The position numbers and the translations under genes are program-made. DNA of 64,000 bases, taken from Lunularia cruciata (lineage: Eukaryota > Streptophyta > Marchantiopsida > Lunulariales > Lunulariaceae). The first letter of the stretch is position 1. Every line of letters begins with the position of its first letter. The notes under the pieces were generated by a model that searched no databases, was not told the DNA's origin, and saw only the letters and a program-made list of their open reading frames with translations. The stretch spans positions 42,265,034 through 42,329,033 of the forward strand of contig OX419762.1 of assembly GCA_948567375.1 (NCBI GenBank), read 5' to 3'. Shown in pieces: positions 11,115 through 23,927 of this stretch.

Positions 11115-12760
11115 AGTCTGTATTCACGGTGTGGATCAAGCCAATTGCATAAGAACAATCTGTGGAGGACCAAGAGCCTCATCAAGCAATGGTTGATTGG
11201 ATAATTAAGGAGTTTGTGGATGTGTTTTTCAATGATCTGCCAAAGGCATTACCCTCTAATCGAGGCATGCTCTTCAAGATTGAGTTATTGCCAGGGAGTA
11301 CTCTAGTGAGTAGACCAATATATCGGCTCTCACCAAAGGAGTTGGAGGAGTTGCAAACAACACTTACAGAGTTGTTGGAGAAGGACTTCATACGACATAG
11401 TACCTCTCCTTGGGGAGCACTGGTACTATTTGTTCCAAAGAAGGATGGAGGACTTTGTTTCTGTATTGATTATTGTGGGCTCAATAAGTAAACCATGAAG
11501 AATGCATATCCCTTGCCTCGGATCAATGACTTGCTTGATCAACTAAGTGGAGCACGCTACTTTTCCAAGTTGGATCCTTGCAGCGGCTATAGGCAAATTC
11601 CCATTGAGAGAGAGGATGTGCAAAAGACTGCCTTTCGTACAAGGTATGGGCATTTTGAGTAGAGAGTTCTACCTTTCAGACTCACTAATGCTCCTGCAGT
11701 CTTCATGGATCAGATGCATTGGGTGTTGGATGGACTATTGGATTGGTCCGTGATGGTGTTCTTGGAGGATATCTTAATTTATAGTAAGACACAAGTAGAA
11801 CACGTGAATCATATGCAAGAAGTCCTAAGATGAGTACGACAATGGAAATTTACTGCAAGAAGTCAAAGTGTGCCTTTTGGCAAAAGGAGGTTACATTCTT
11901 GGGTCATAAAATCTCATCAGAGGGGATCAAGATGGAAGAAGAGAAGATCAAGGCCATTACTGATTGGCCTACCCCAAAGGATGCTACAGAAGTACAAGCA
12001 CTCAATGGATTGGCCAGTTTTTACAATTATAATGGACGGTTCATCCATTATTATGCTCATGTGGCTGCACCATTGACTGACCTCTTGGGAAAGAACTTGA
12101 GCTTCCAGTGGACCACCAAGCATGAAGAAGCATTCTAGAATTTAAAGCATATAGTGTCTTCAAGACCCATTCTTCAACCATATGATCCTCAACTACCTTG
12201 TGTGGTTGATTTTGATGCTTCTAACTTTGCAATTGGAGCCGTGCTGCAACAAGAATTCCTAGATGGACTCCATCCCATTGCCTTTGTGTCTTGCTGACTC
12301 AATATAGCTAAAAAAACTACTCTGCTTGAGATCAAGAACAACTTGCAATGGTATATGCCACCAAGGTACGGAGACATTACCTCTTGGGGAAACAAGTGAT
12401 CATGCAAACTGATCACAAACCATTGTTGCAGACCTTACACTTGGAACACATGAAGAGTTGACATCATTGTTGGGAGGAACAACTCCAATTGTATGACATC
12501 AAACTTGAGTACAAACCAGGTCGGTTCCATGTCATCCCTGATGATTTATCATGACAACTTGATTTGAAGTCTCTTCCTCTCATCACAACGGAAATTTCAA
12601 CGGTGTCAGCTGACTCCAAGGTCCAAAACAAGTTTCAGTCAACTCTACACCAAGATCCCTTCTTCTAAATGGTACATGGTCACCTTATGGCATGCAATAA
12701 GGAGTACAACACCTTCTCCATCAAGGAGGGCCTTTTATTCCATGAGGACCGGATCTATGT
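11115..12760 (+). pseudogene. Aplus reverse transcriptase and RNase H
   Basis: 11162-11491 is open through the RT start ([20 protein letters not shown], then KKDGGLCFCIDYCGLNK). The catalytic FLDD reads FLED in this copy (near 11762). 11830-12138 covers the thumb/connection ([19 protein letters not shown]). RNase H follows with [16 protein letters not shown] near 12205. Several stops match single transitions of codons still intact in A5 (for example TGG to TAG at 11658-11660). Confidence 0.85.
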
Positions 12761-13560
12761 TCCAACTAAAGGTGATCTTTGACTTGTGCACCTTCAAGAA
12801 GCCCATGATTTACCCATCGCGGATTACATGGGTGTGGACAAGACCTTGAGTACCCTCCAACGTCAATGGTGGTGGCTCAACATGACACGAGATGTTTGAG
12901 AATTTGTCCGATCGTGTGAGAGTTGCCAACGTAACAAGGCCAGCAACCAGAAGTTGAGTGGAATCCTTCAACCACTTGCCATTCCATCCGCTCACTGGGA
13001 GCATATGAGCTTGGATCTCATCACATCCTTGCCAAAAAAAAACAAGGACACACCGCAATCGTGGTGTTTGTAGATAAGCTTAGTAAGCAAATCCACTAGG
13101 CACCAACCTGTGATACTGTGGATGCTCCAACCTTAGCATAAATCTACTTCAACAATGTCTTCAAGCATCATGGGATACCACGTGTACTCATCTCTGACCG
13201 TGATCCTTAATTTACCAAGAAGTTTTGGCAAGCACTCTTCTAGATACTCGGCACCAAGCTTGCTTTGTCCATGGCCTATCATCCTCAAATTGATGGAAAA
13301 ACCAAACATGCAAATCATACATTAGAGGATATGTTACATGCTTTTGTCAATGTCCACCATACCAATTAGGATGAATGTCTTGCAACTGCAAAATTTGCCT
13401 ACAACAATTCCAAACAGGCAAGCACCGGATTTTCTCATTTCTTTCTTAATTTTGGCCAAGATCCGCTTGTTCTAGATTCTCTTCTTGCTCTCCCTCCATC
13501 TTAGGTTCCTCATACTTCCACATTCTTGACCACTATATCCCAATCTCTCCAACAAGCCAA
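12761..13560 (+). pseudogene. Aplus integrase core
   Basis: The HHCC zinc-binding block (AHDLPIADYMG, with the second His changed to Tyr, then SCESCQRNK) lies near 12800-12950. The D,D-35-E core follows, with DLITSLP near 13015 and LISDRDP near 13188. Frames are broken by at least five stops. Confidence 0.8.
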
Positions 13561-13639
13561 GTCTCACTTCCTTGTTGCTTAGAACCGCCAAAAACAATAT
13601 GCGGACTACCATTGTCATGATCTCACCTTTGAAATTGGT

Positions 13640-14103
13640 GATAAAGTCATGTCATCCTCTAGTAAGCTCCCTCTCCCAATTGATACCCAAGTTTGTAAAC
13701 TTGCTCCTAATTGGATAAGACCCTTTGATATCACTCAAATTGTCTCTCATGTTGCTTATCGACTTGCCTTGGCTTGTCACATGCGTATTCATCTTGTCTT
13801 TCATGTTTCCAAGTTGAAACCCTTTGTTCCTAACCTCTCTTCCTTTTTCTCTCGAGTCCAACCTCCCCCTCTTCATGTCCCTATCAATGATCATGAGGAG
13901 TACAAAGTTGATTGTATCCTTGCGCATTGCCATATTCAACAAGGCCATCGCCAACATACAGAGTACAAGGTCCTCTAGAAAGGGTATCCCCTTCATGATG
14001 CCACATGGGAACCTCTTTCTCACCTCCAAAATGCACAAATGGCCATCCAAGAATTTGAAGCTTCACTGGTGATGAGGACGTCACCAATTAGCAACAGGGA
14101 ATA
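13640..14103 (+). pseudogene. Aplus integrase C-terminus with chromodomain
   Basis: 13649-13978 is open and holds the GPFDITQIVSHVAYRL and HVSKLKPFVPN signatures, then the chromodomain (EEYKVDCILAHCHI ... EYKVL). A TAG at 13976 replaces the Trp of the WKGYP motif. The remaining chromodomain (KGYPLHDATWEPLSHLQNAQ) follows in frame. Confidence 0.85.
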
Positions 14104-14517
14104 TATAACAATATGGAGTTTAGTGACAAAATTAGTTGGGCTCACGAAGTAGCACATAAGACAAATTAGTGTAGAATATTCCAAAAGTATGTAGGAAGCT
14201 TCTTGGGAAGCTTCTCGGCTAGTTTAGCTTGCACTTCAAGTAAGTAGCTTCTAAAAGAAAGCTTCTAGAAGCTTTCAACTAGCTTAGCTTGCACGCCAAG
14301 TAGGTGGCTTCTAGAAGAAAGCTTCTTGAGAGGCTTCCTAGTTAACTTGGCTTGCACTCTAAGAAAGCGGCTTGAGGACGCTTCTCAAGGGCCTTTTATG
14401 CTACTGATAAATACCGAAGCCAAAGCTCATGCTAGGCATTCGGAATTTTCCCTCATTCAAGTGTCCCAATGTGAGTTTCCATTCTCCTATTTCTCTCCTT
14501 AGATTTGGTCTTTTACA
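14104..14517 (+). repeat. Aplus 3' LTR
   Basis: 414 bp, from TATAACAATATGG (TG mutated to TA) to CTTTTACA, followed by the target duplication ATTT and resumed A2 sequence. Confidence 0.92.
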
Positions 14518-16440
14518 ATTTTGGAGATGAGAAAGAGGTTCCTATGTGGCATCATGAAGGAGATAACATTTCCAAAGGACCGTGTATTCTTTATGTTGCC
14601 AACGGCTTTGTTGAATGTGGCAATGTGCAAGGATACAATCAATTTCATACTCCTCATAATCATTGATAGGGATGTGAGGGAGAGGAGGTTAGACATGAGA
14701 GGAAAAAGAAGATGGATTAAGGACAAAGGGTTTCAAGTTGGAAATATGAAAGATAAGGTTGATGCGCATATGACAAGGTAAGGCAAATTGATAAGCAACA
14801 AGAGAAATGACTTGTGTGACCTCAAAGGGTCCTATCCAATTAGGAGCAAGTTTATGGACTTGGGTATCAAGTGGGAAGAGTACCAATTTGAAAGGTGAGA
14901 TCACAACAATGGTGGTCTCCATATTGTTTTTGACAATTTTGGGCAACAAGGATGTGAGATTTGTCTTGTTGGAGGGATTGGGATATGGTGGGCAAGAATG
15001 TTGAAGTATGAGGGACATGAGATGGAGGAGGAGCAAGAAGGGAATCTAAAACAAGTGGATCTTGGCCAAAATTGAGGAAGAAAGGAGAGAATTTGGTGCT
15101 TGCATGTTTGGAATTATTGTATGCAAACTCTGCAACTGCAAGACATTCATTCCAGTTGGCATGGTGAATGTTGACAAAGGCACAAAGCATATCCTCCAAG
15201 GTGCAATTTTCATGTTCAGTTTGAGGATGATAAGCCAAGGATAAATTAAGCTTGGTGCCAAGTATCTAGAAGAGTGTTCGCCAAAACTTTCCAATGAATT
15301 GGGGATCAGGATCAGAGATAAATACATGCGGTATCCCTTGATGCTTAAAGACATTATTGAAGTAGATCTATGCCAATGTTGAAGCATCCATAGTATCAAA
15401 GGTTGGTGCCAAATGGATTTTCTTACTAAGTTTATCCACAAAGACCATGATTGTTGTGGGACCTTGCTTCGTCTTGGGCAAGGACATGATGAGATCCAAG
15501 CTCACGTGTTCCCATCGAGTAGATGGAATGGGGAGTGGTTGAAGGAGTCCACTCGGTTTCTAGTTGTTGGCCTTGTTGCATTGGTAGCTCTCACATGATC
15601 GGACAAACTCTCAAACATCTTGTGTCATGTTGGGCTATCACTATTGGTATTAGAGGGTACCCAAGGTCTTATCCACACCCATGTGACCAACAACTGGTAA
15701 GTCATGGGCTTCTTGGAAGCACGCAAGTCAGAGATCACCCTTGGCTGGAACATAGATCCGGTCTTCATGGAATAGAAGGCCTTTCTTGTAGGAGATGTGT
15801 TGTACTCCTTGTCACATGTTGTAAGATGACCTTGTACCATCTGAAAGAAGGGATCTTGTTGTAGAGTTGCCTAAAACTCAATTTGAACTTTGGAGTCAAT
15901 TGATATCATCATAATTACCGCCATGATGAGAGGAAGAGACTTCAAATCAGGTCATCATGATAGGGCATCAGGGATGACATGGAACCAATTGGGTTTGTAC
16001 ACCAATTTGATATCAAACAATTATAGTTGTTCCTCCCATCAATGATTTCGACTCTTCATGTGTTCCAAGTATAATATTTGCAACAATGGCTTGTGACCAA
16101 TTCACATGACCACGTGTTTCTCCAAGAGATAATGTCTCCATACCTTGGTGACATATACCATTGCTAGTTGTTCCCAATCTCAAGTAGAGTAATTTGTTTC
16201 AATGTGTTTAGTCTATGAGATACAAAGGCAATGAGATGAAATCCATCTTGGAATTCCTATTGCAACACAAAGTTAGAAGCATCAAAATCAACCACAATAG
16301 GTAGTTGAGGATCATATGGTTGAAGACTGGGTCTTGAAGACACCATCTGTTTTAGCTTCTAGAATGCTTCTTTGTGCTTGGAGGTACACTGAAAGCTTGA
16401 GTTCTTCCCCAAGAGATCAGTCAATGGTGTGGCCACATGG
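14518..16440 (-). pseudogene. A2 chromodomain, integrase and RNase H
   Basis: Continues the A2 element interrupted at 8887. Integrase C-terminal region: 14689-15036 and 14867-15238, with AEFAYNNSKHASTKFSPFFL. Core and zinc-binding region: about 15240-15840. RNase H: about 15850-16440. The frame shift between 15036 and 15238 and numerous stops make it a pseudogene. The start of the linker segment lacks the TAG seen in A5 and Aplus, so A2 and A1 form one subgroup, and A5 and Aplus another. Confidence 0.8.
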
Positions 16441-17370
16441 GCATAATAGTGGATGAATTGTCAATAAAAACTGGCCAATCCATTAAATGCATATACTTTT
16501 ATAGTATCCTTTGGAGTAGGTCAATCAATAATGGCCTTGATTTTCTCCTCTTCCATCTTGATGCCCTCCAATGAGATCTTGTGACCCAAGAAGGTAACCT
16601 CTTTCTACCAAAAGGCACACTTTGACTTCTTGTAGTAAAATTTCCATTGTCATAGTTGTCTTAGAACTTCTCACATGTGATTCATGTGTTTTACCTTTGT
16701 CTTGCTATAGATTAAGATATCATCCAAGAACACCACCATGTATCAATCCAATAGTCCATCCCACACTTAATGCATCTGATCCATGAAGACTACTAGAGCA
16801 TTAGTGAGCTTGAAAGGTAAAACACTTGACTCAAAATGCCCATACCTTGTGCAAAAGGCAATCTTTTGTACATCTTCTTTATCAATGGAGATTTGCCAAT
16901 AGCTACATCAAAGATCCAACTTGGAGAAGTATTGTGCTCCACTCAATTGATCAAGCAAGTTGTCAATTCAAGGCAAGGGATATGAATTCTTCATTGTTTG
17001 TTTATTGAGCTCATGATAATCAATACAAAGACACAAATTTCCATCCTTTTTTGGAACAAATAGTACCGGTGCTCCCCAAGGAGATATACTATGTTGGATG
17101 AAATCCTTCTCCAACAACTCTGTAAGTGTTGTTTGCAACTCCTCCAACTTCTTGGATGAGAGTCAATAGATTGGTCTACTCATTGGAGTACTCCCTAGGA
17201 ATAACTCAATCTTGAAGGGCATACCATGATCAGAGGGTAATCCCTTCTGTAGATCATCCAGAAACACGTCCGCAAACTCTTGAACTATCCAATCAACCAT
17301 TGCTTGATGATGCTCTTGATCCTCCCTAGATTCTCCTTGTGCAATCGGCTTGATCCACATTGTGAAAATG
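16441..17370 (-). pseudogene. A2 reverse transcriptase
   Basis: Sequence homologous to A5 RT throughout. 17163-17498 is open at the N-terminal side (VDWIVQEFADVFLDDLQKGL, the pre-RT motif with typical 'F.DVF...LP.GLP'). Confidence 0.8.
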
Positions 17371-17551
17371 GACTTATCTTCCTCCAAAGCTTGCTCTATG
17401 GCTGTTTCATTGACAAACTTCCCATCCAAGGACTCATCTCCCTTCAAAGCTTTGCTCCATGGTTTCTTTCTTGACAAACTTCCCATCTTGGGACTCATCT
17501 CCCTTCATGGCTTGCTCTATGATTACCTTCTTAACAAATTTCTCATTTTGG
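17371..17551 (-). repeat. 60-bp coding tandem repeat, 3 units (A2)
   Basis: GACTYATC anchors at 17371, 17431 and 17492. The 1-bp excess in the second unit shifts the frame. The copy number of three matches Aplus and A5. Confidence 0.8.
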
Positions 17552-18298
17552 GATTGATTATTTTTAGGTTTCTAACTTAGAGGTGCCAAACAACCTAATC
17601 AAAAATTCCTATTGTAGTGTTGTACTTGAATTTGTTGTCGGTTCCAATCAAATTGAACCTTATGATGTTCAAGTCAAGGTAGACCTAGAATGACATCATA
17701 ATTAGAGGTACCACTACAAACCTCATACACTCTAAATACTCTTTCCCAATCTTGAAGGTAATAGGATGCAAGGTATGGAATGTAGAACCCTTTCTACTAA
17801 CCGCCATCATCAATCTACTTCCAACTACAAGCTTGATAGGGATTGAGTATTCCTATACAAAATATACAAATCTTTAAGCTTCTAGAATCAACCAAAATCC
17901 TACAACCATGATCAACTATTGTACCTTGCAAGTGATGCAAACTTGCATAGGTTGACTTTCAATCCTATTGAAACTAATCAAGTTCCTTATATGTAGCTCA
18001 AAATCTCCTATTGTGATTCCATGTTTTCTTGATCATTCCGCTCCACAACCTCCATTTGGGTGATTTGTCAAGATCGCCCATTCTTGAGTGGACATTCAAC
18101 AATGCAATGTCCAATCTGGCAACAATAAAAGCAACTACCATTTTGCCATAATCTTTCCTGATCCGCTATACCAAGTGGTCTCCGTTGGATGGCATCAGTT
18201 TCCATTGGTGCTAGTTCCTCCAGATGTGTGTAATTTGCTAGTTGGTTTTGTGAAGGTTGAGGTCAAGACCATGTTGTAACAACAAGGAATCAAAGCAC
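17552..18298 (-). pseudogene. A2 protease and partial gag
   Basis: The protease region (about 17600-17960) and the CCHC knuckle region (about 18080-18150) are recognisable by alignment with Aplus. Sequence similarity to Aplus gag stops at about 18298, inside gag, where family D sequence begins. No A2 5' LTR is found, so the element is truncated there. Confidence 0.75.
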
Positions 18299-18465
18299 CT
18301 AGTGGTCTTAACCCAAGGGTCCTTGGGTTGGCCCACCTCGGCTTGTATCAGATTCTTTACTTTGGATCTGATGTCCATCAAACAATTTGGAGGCTTTGTC
18401 TTTGTCTCCTCCTCCAAACTCAATTCCCAAATTTTAAGTACCACTTCCTTGAGCTCTTTTTGCAA
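18238..18465 (-). pseudogene. Chimeric frame joining D gag tail to A2 gag
   Basis: This 75-codon frame begins in family D sequence and runs across the 18298 junction into A2 gag (TTRCFDSLLLQHG; Aplus has CFDSLVATT). It is an accidental fusion at a recombination or deletion junction, with no reason to think it is a gene. Confidence 0.6.
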
Positions 18466-20680
18466 GGCTTTAGCTTTGGCTTTTGCAAGGATCTTTTCCT
18501 CCTTGGCAAAAAGGATTTGACTTTGGGTGCAACCTCTTCACTTTTTGTGAGGACAAAGAGGTCATACTCAGTTCCTCGAGATCACACTTCTTCTTACTTG
18601 CACATGTCTCAACCTTCCAAATTTTGAGGTTCGGCCATTCTCCATCAAAGGCCGGGCTCCCTTCTTGCGGTCTCTCCTCCTCAAGTGTTATACAATTTAT
18701 ATTGGTATCACCCTTTGCCTGAAGCGTAGCACGCTCAGCCGGGGTCTATACATATTTTACAAGCGGCTTCAGGTTTGATGGATGAGGGCATTGGTTGCTC
18801 GTATGACCCAATCCTTTACAATTTCCACACAGAGGAACATACCTAATTTGCCATCTTGGCTCCGGATAGTTTGGAGACCAATGTCCCATCGAGCCACAAT
18901 TGTAACATGCTTCGGGTGCAACATTCTGAGGTCAATTTTGGTTGCTCATTGGTGGTCTCCATAGGGGAGCATTGAGGTTATACTCCCTTGGTCCATACCT
19001 TGGACCTTGGTATGATGTGCTTGCCTGAGGCGGTACCTCTTGGGTTTGGTACACCGCCTCCTCTTCCTCTTCTTGGTTCCATCCCGGAACCCAATCAATC
19101 TGTTGCACCAAAATGCATTGTGAGTATTGCATTCCGTGTTTGCATAGCCTGACTTACCACACGCAATGCACCATACGTTGGATCTGCCAAATGATGGCGG
19201 CTTCCTTCAGTCCTTTGTCCCAATCATCTAGATCTTAAAATCCAAAAACTCCTTTATGAGGGCATTCAGCTTGGTATTGGCCTTATATACACTCTTTGTT
19301 GGGGGGTGTCAATGGTTTCTTACGCCCATGTCTTTGCATTCTTCTTGGCTTTGATTCTTCTTTGTGTTCCAAAGAAGAACTTGAAGATGTGGAGGATTCC
19401 TCCAAAGAAGGAGATGTACTGCAAGAAGCTCTCCTTTTGGGCTGCTTGCCTTTCTTCTCCCGGTTTCTTTGATTGCCAGCAGAGTGAGAGTGAGCCGCCT
19501 CATAGCAGGCAACGTGTTTGAGTACCTTGTCCAAGGAAGTTACATTCCTCTTCTTGCAAAGATCCGAATCTCTGGTGAAAGTTCTCCCAAGAACCAAGTA
19601 ATGGCTTGGGCATCGGAGTAACACACCACACCCGATTGCTTTGGAACTCGGTTCAAAAGTGCCATGAACCGCTCACATTAGTCTCTCAACTTCTCCTTCT
19701 TGCCCCTATCTAAATCATTGAGCACCGTGAAGATGCTTGTATCATAGTTAGCTTCCCTGAAGCGTTCCTGGAAATTGTTTCTCAAGTCCGCCTAGTCCGT
19801 TGGTACAAACCCCTTTTGGGTTACATGGGTGTACCAGCTTCGAGTGAAAGCTTTGAGCTGACTTGGGAAAATTCTTAGTTGATCCGCCGAGTTATGTTCC
19901 TTGTTGGCAAAGGATATGACTTCAAATTCTTTGATGAAGTCATTGAGGTCTTCATCTTGTTCTGTCCCCTTGTACTTTTGATAAGCGTGTCAGGTGATAG
20001 GTAACAAAGTCATTATTTGACTTGGTGGGATCGGCTGTGGTAAGTTTGAACTTGATGGAACCAAGGAGCTGGTTGGTATCAACGCCGTGTTGACAGCCTT
20101 GGAGTTACAATTAGTCAAGTTCAAAGTAGGGTCTTCTTTGACAATTTATTCTCTAAGTGTGTCGACTTCAACTTGAGTGGAAGAATCAAGCTCAACACCT
20201 TCAGAGTATTCTTTGAAATTCCTTTGAGACAATCAAGGAATCATGCATAGAAAGTGTTGACACTCTTCTTTCGTTAGTGTCAGTGTTGTCTTTCTCAAAC
20301 AAAGTTCTTTAGAAATGCAACTTCCTTTATAGCTTTAAGGGAAGTTGGTATATTGGGTTGTAATGAATATGTTTGCCCGATTGAGTCTTTCTTCTTCTTG
20401 GAAGATAGAGATGTGAAGTAGCCTTGCCAACCGCCTTTGTGTTTCTTTTGGTCAAGTTCTTGCAAGGCTCCTTGCACTTTGTGAAGAAGTTGAAAGTCCA
20501 ATGCCTCTCGTTCGGTTTTATCAAAAGTGGACTGGATCTTCAGGCATTCTTCTTCTTCACAATGCAATGTTTGTCTTCAAATTCTCTCTTCTTATTGTTC
20601 TCTCAATGTAGAAATTCATATTTCTTTGACACCAAGTTTTGAAATAGGCTTTGTATTCTTCCACTTCCAAGATTTGTATC
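18299..20680 (-). pseudogene. Family D gag with two zinc knuckles
   Basis: Read on the minus strand from the primer site. 20295-20567 is the N-terminal part (charged, helical). 19283-19624 is the middle part, ending in a Ser/Lys-rich tail. Then two knuckles lie at about 18790-18925: CYNCGSMGHWSPNY (last Cys changed to Tyr) and CGNCKGLGHTSNQC (intact C-x2-C-x4-H-x4-C). Stops break the frame. Protease, RT and integrase are not present, because the element is cut at 18298. Family role: capsid and RNA packaging. Confidence 0.7.
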
Positions 20681-20700
20681 CCTGACAGTTGCGCCAAAAA
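20681..20700 (-). other. Primer binding site of family D (tRNA-Asp type)
   Basis: On the minus strand the sequence is TTTTTGGCGCAACTGTCAGG. It resembles the TGGCGCCGTTGCCGGGG site known for Athila/Ogre-like gypsy elements. It begins three bases after the LTR end at 20704, so the neighbouring 3.8 kb is the 5' LTR and not internal sequence. Confidence 0.75.
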
Positions 20701-21500
20701 TCATGTGACAACCCGGCAAATATCACTTTCGCGGTAATCAGGTAAGTAAAGTTCATTCTTGTAGAGATACTGGTCAAAATTGGTCAAATACAAAGTCAAA
20801 TGTCACAATGTAGTCCCTCTTGATTTTGTCTTTAATCTCTTAGGTAGCAACTACACCCAGAAGAGAGTAATAAGCATTGATTCACAATCTCATCACAACA
20901 ATTTGTCACACTTAATCACAACTCCATCAAATCTTTCCAAACAATCTTGATTGTGATGATTTAGGCCCTCCCAACAACGGCACTTCATTGCAAAACAACT
21001 TCACCTTAGAATTGGGTTCCATCTTTCCATAGAAGGCACAACTTCCTCAATCAAAATTGCTTCACATCACCCCTGCAACTGCACTCGCAAATATAGAATA
21101 CTACCAACACTACAATTTCTCACAGATTTGTCAAGGCATTGCTCCAATTGCACTTCACTCAAGATCAAACACACAGAATGAAGATCAAGGCTGCAGAATC
21201 CAACATCCAACAAGCACATTGACTTGCACTTTTAAATTCTCCACACACTCACAAACATAGACACAAAATTGATACTCGGAATTAAGCTCAAATGATGACC
21301 ACTACTTCACAACACTTTGCTTTATCTATTCTCAAAAATTATGAGCACTAAACAACATATGTCTACAAATGTCACCTTAAATAGTGAAGCAAACAACAAT
21401 TACTAACAAAAATACCGTTTCCTAACAACTCTTCCTACATGCAGATCCGAAATGACAATGCACCTCTTCATATCTACCTCTTCAAATTTCAAATCTATTA

Positions 21501-23927
21501 CTACTCCAATCCAATGTCTACTTCTTCCTTGGCTTCCAATCCCGATCCCAAAGTGATTTCACATACTACTCTATCCTTGGGTCTATCTTCAACTACTAAA
21601 TCCTCTACCAATTCTAACACTCCTTTTTTATCTACAATTCCCATCACATATATCCTTTCTAAATCTCCATCTCTTGATCCACTCTTCTCTAATATCTCTA
21701 ATGGTAACTCCAAAGATATTTGTACTCCTATGTCATCTACTTTGGGCTTCGCTCTTACATCCTTCCAAAGTTTATCTATCTCTAGCTTCACTAAATCTAA
21801 TCTAATTGTGATGTTATCTTCCACTTCTAATATCTTCATATCTACACAAGTTTTGAGACTAATCAGCAAGGCATCCAAGTCCTACGCCTTTGCATTTCTC
21901 CTCCTTGTCTCTTACACCAACAACTTCAACTCGTGCAATCTTGTTTCTTCAATCCGCACACTGGCTTTTGTACTCAACATTGCGTTCATCTTTGTTACAA
22001 TTTCCCTTAATGGCTCAAGTCTCATTCATCTCTCCCATTCTAGATTTGCAAGCCAATCTTCTTGATACATTGCCAGTTCTGCTTGAAATTTGGCTTTCAT
22101 TGTCTCCTTCTACTTCTCCTTCTGAACAATCTTCTCCTCTAGACTACAAAGTAACTCTTTCAGTCTTTCTTCCTCTCTATATCTCACTATCAACTCTCTT
22201 TGCCAGAGTTGCTTCTTCTCCTCTACATTTTCCATCATCCTATCAAGCTCCTACTCCTTCTCCGCTACTCTTGCCATAGCATGAATAATCTCTAATCACA
22301 AATCAGCAAACTGCTGTTTCAATCTTTCATTCTCCACTATATTTCTTTCTCTTGCTATGTCATTCTGCTCTATTATTCTCTCTCTACTCCCCACTTCCTT
22401 TTTTAAGTTTTCAATAACTTGATTCTGCACTATTGCATCTACTTGTAGTACTTCCCTCTCCTCTTCACCTCTGATTACACTCTTCTTCAACTCCAAGTTC
22501 TCTTCTTCTAATTGTGCTAACACTTGCAACACAGTCTTCACCTCCAGACACTTTGACTACGTTTCCTTCTTCTTCTACTCCAACTTTACTAACAACGGGC
22601 ACGCAACCTCCCGCAAATACTCTACTCCGTCACTTAGGTTTATCTCGACTTGTGGAATTTTCTCCTTCTTTGCTTCTTCTTCACTTGATACTTGTCTTCT
22701 CAACCGCAATTGCCTTATAGGAGTGGATTCTTGGCTCTCCAAACTTCCACTCTCCACTTCTCTTACTTTACCTGGTCCCGCTTCATATCATCTTCCGTCT
22801 AGAATGGACTTCTCTTTGAACAGTCACCCTCTTCTCCTTTGGCTTTGGAACTTCATCTTTGGGTCTCAAGTTACCTCCTTCTTCCATCACTATCTTTACT
22901 TCTTCCTCCTCGGGTACCAACTGCATCTCCACTCCATCTTCACTTTTGCTGCTCGTTTCCCCACTTTGCAACGTGAATTTGGGTTCTTCCTCCTTCTTTG
23001 AGTCTTCTAACTTGCACTTGGCCTCCCCTTCTGACTCTTTGCCCGATGACGCAATTACCACCAAGTCTTTCCTTGGGTTTATCTTTTTGGCCTTCCAAGG
23101 TCTTGCCACCGTTACTTCTTCTTCTTCTCCTTGTCAACTCCTCTTCTTTGACTTCGGAGTGTTCACCTTCAATTGAACACTCTACCCCGTCTGCACATAG
23201 TACTTGTCACTACTCCTTATTTGCAAGATGTAATGCTGCTCCTCCGCATCAGCATCTCTCCTCAAATTGGGGTGGAAGTGCAACACCATCTTGTGTCTCT
23301 CCGCCGCATTCAACAAGTTGAGTCCCAAATAGAAATGGGATGCAAATTCCACAATGTAGTGTGGAGGTGCTTGATTCACAAGTTCCACACTATTTGTCTC
23401 GCTTGCTGATGAAAACACTTTGCCCAATTGATTGGCTCTCCTGTAAACATCTTGTGGAAGAACACCGCTTGATGTTTCATCACATAAGTGGTTTGCTCCA
23501 GCTTCAAGATAGCCATCATTGGACTTATGATGCCTCTCCTTATAGGATCTTTATAACTCTCCACTTTGTCACCAATCTTCATGCGCTTCAAAGAGAAGGC
23601 ATGTCTCACTTCTTGGGTTTCTTCAGCTACTTCTCCCTTCCCCAAGAACATGGCTCTGTGCTCTGCACCTGCCTCTCTTTAGAGTACTAATCTCCAATCC
23701 GACTCTGTCCATCAAGCCAGATTTTCTCTCTTCCCTTCTTCCTCAGGGCTATCAAGACATCTACTCTTGATGATCTCCATCATGAAACCTAGAAAGCTCA
23801 TGTTCCAGTTCCATGCCAGGAATATGATCCAAAGCCTGCTCAAGACTTTGATTCTTACAATCACATCTAATCTCTGAATTGCATGATTTCTCACAACAAA
23901 TTCAGAGTTTTTCTTCCCACCTCCCAT
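21501..23927 (-). pseudogene. D LTR-encoded protein, broken copy
   Basis: Homologue of the frame in the solo LTR at 40772-43190. The probable start is the ATG at 23925-23927 (MGGGKKNSEF), about 180 bp downstream of the TATA box. Open pieces are 23712-23927, 23376-23651 (same frame), 23182-23427 (shifted), 22783-23109, 22575-22757, 22296-22541 and 21501-21878. The order is N-terminal domain (MKHQAVFFHKMF, PPHYIVEFASHFYLGLNLLN), acidic/basic linker, then long heptad-rich coiled coil. Function unknown. The N-terminal part loosely recalls accessory 'putative plant transposon protein' domains of some gypsy elements, from memory of that family only. Confidence 0.65.

Larger units (their letters stand above)
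8888..14517 (+). mobile_element. Aplus: full-length family A chromovirus, decayed, inserted in A2
   Basis: The element has two 414-bp LTRs (8888-9301 and 14104-14517), a primer site, gag, protease, RT, RNase H, integrase and chromodomain, total 5630 bp. It is flanked by ATTT on both sides (T shared with the LTR start), and the A2 sequence is restored when it is removed. By eye the two LTRs differ at roughly one base in ten, so the insertion is old. The coding region has many TAG and TGA stops and cannot make functional proteins. Confidence 0.93.

Noticed and set aside
21890-23321. Plus-strand frames of 90-130 codons, Ser/Leu-rich
   Set aside because: They are antisense shadows of the minus-strand D LTR protein, whose frame aligns with the plus-strand copy at 41178-43190.
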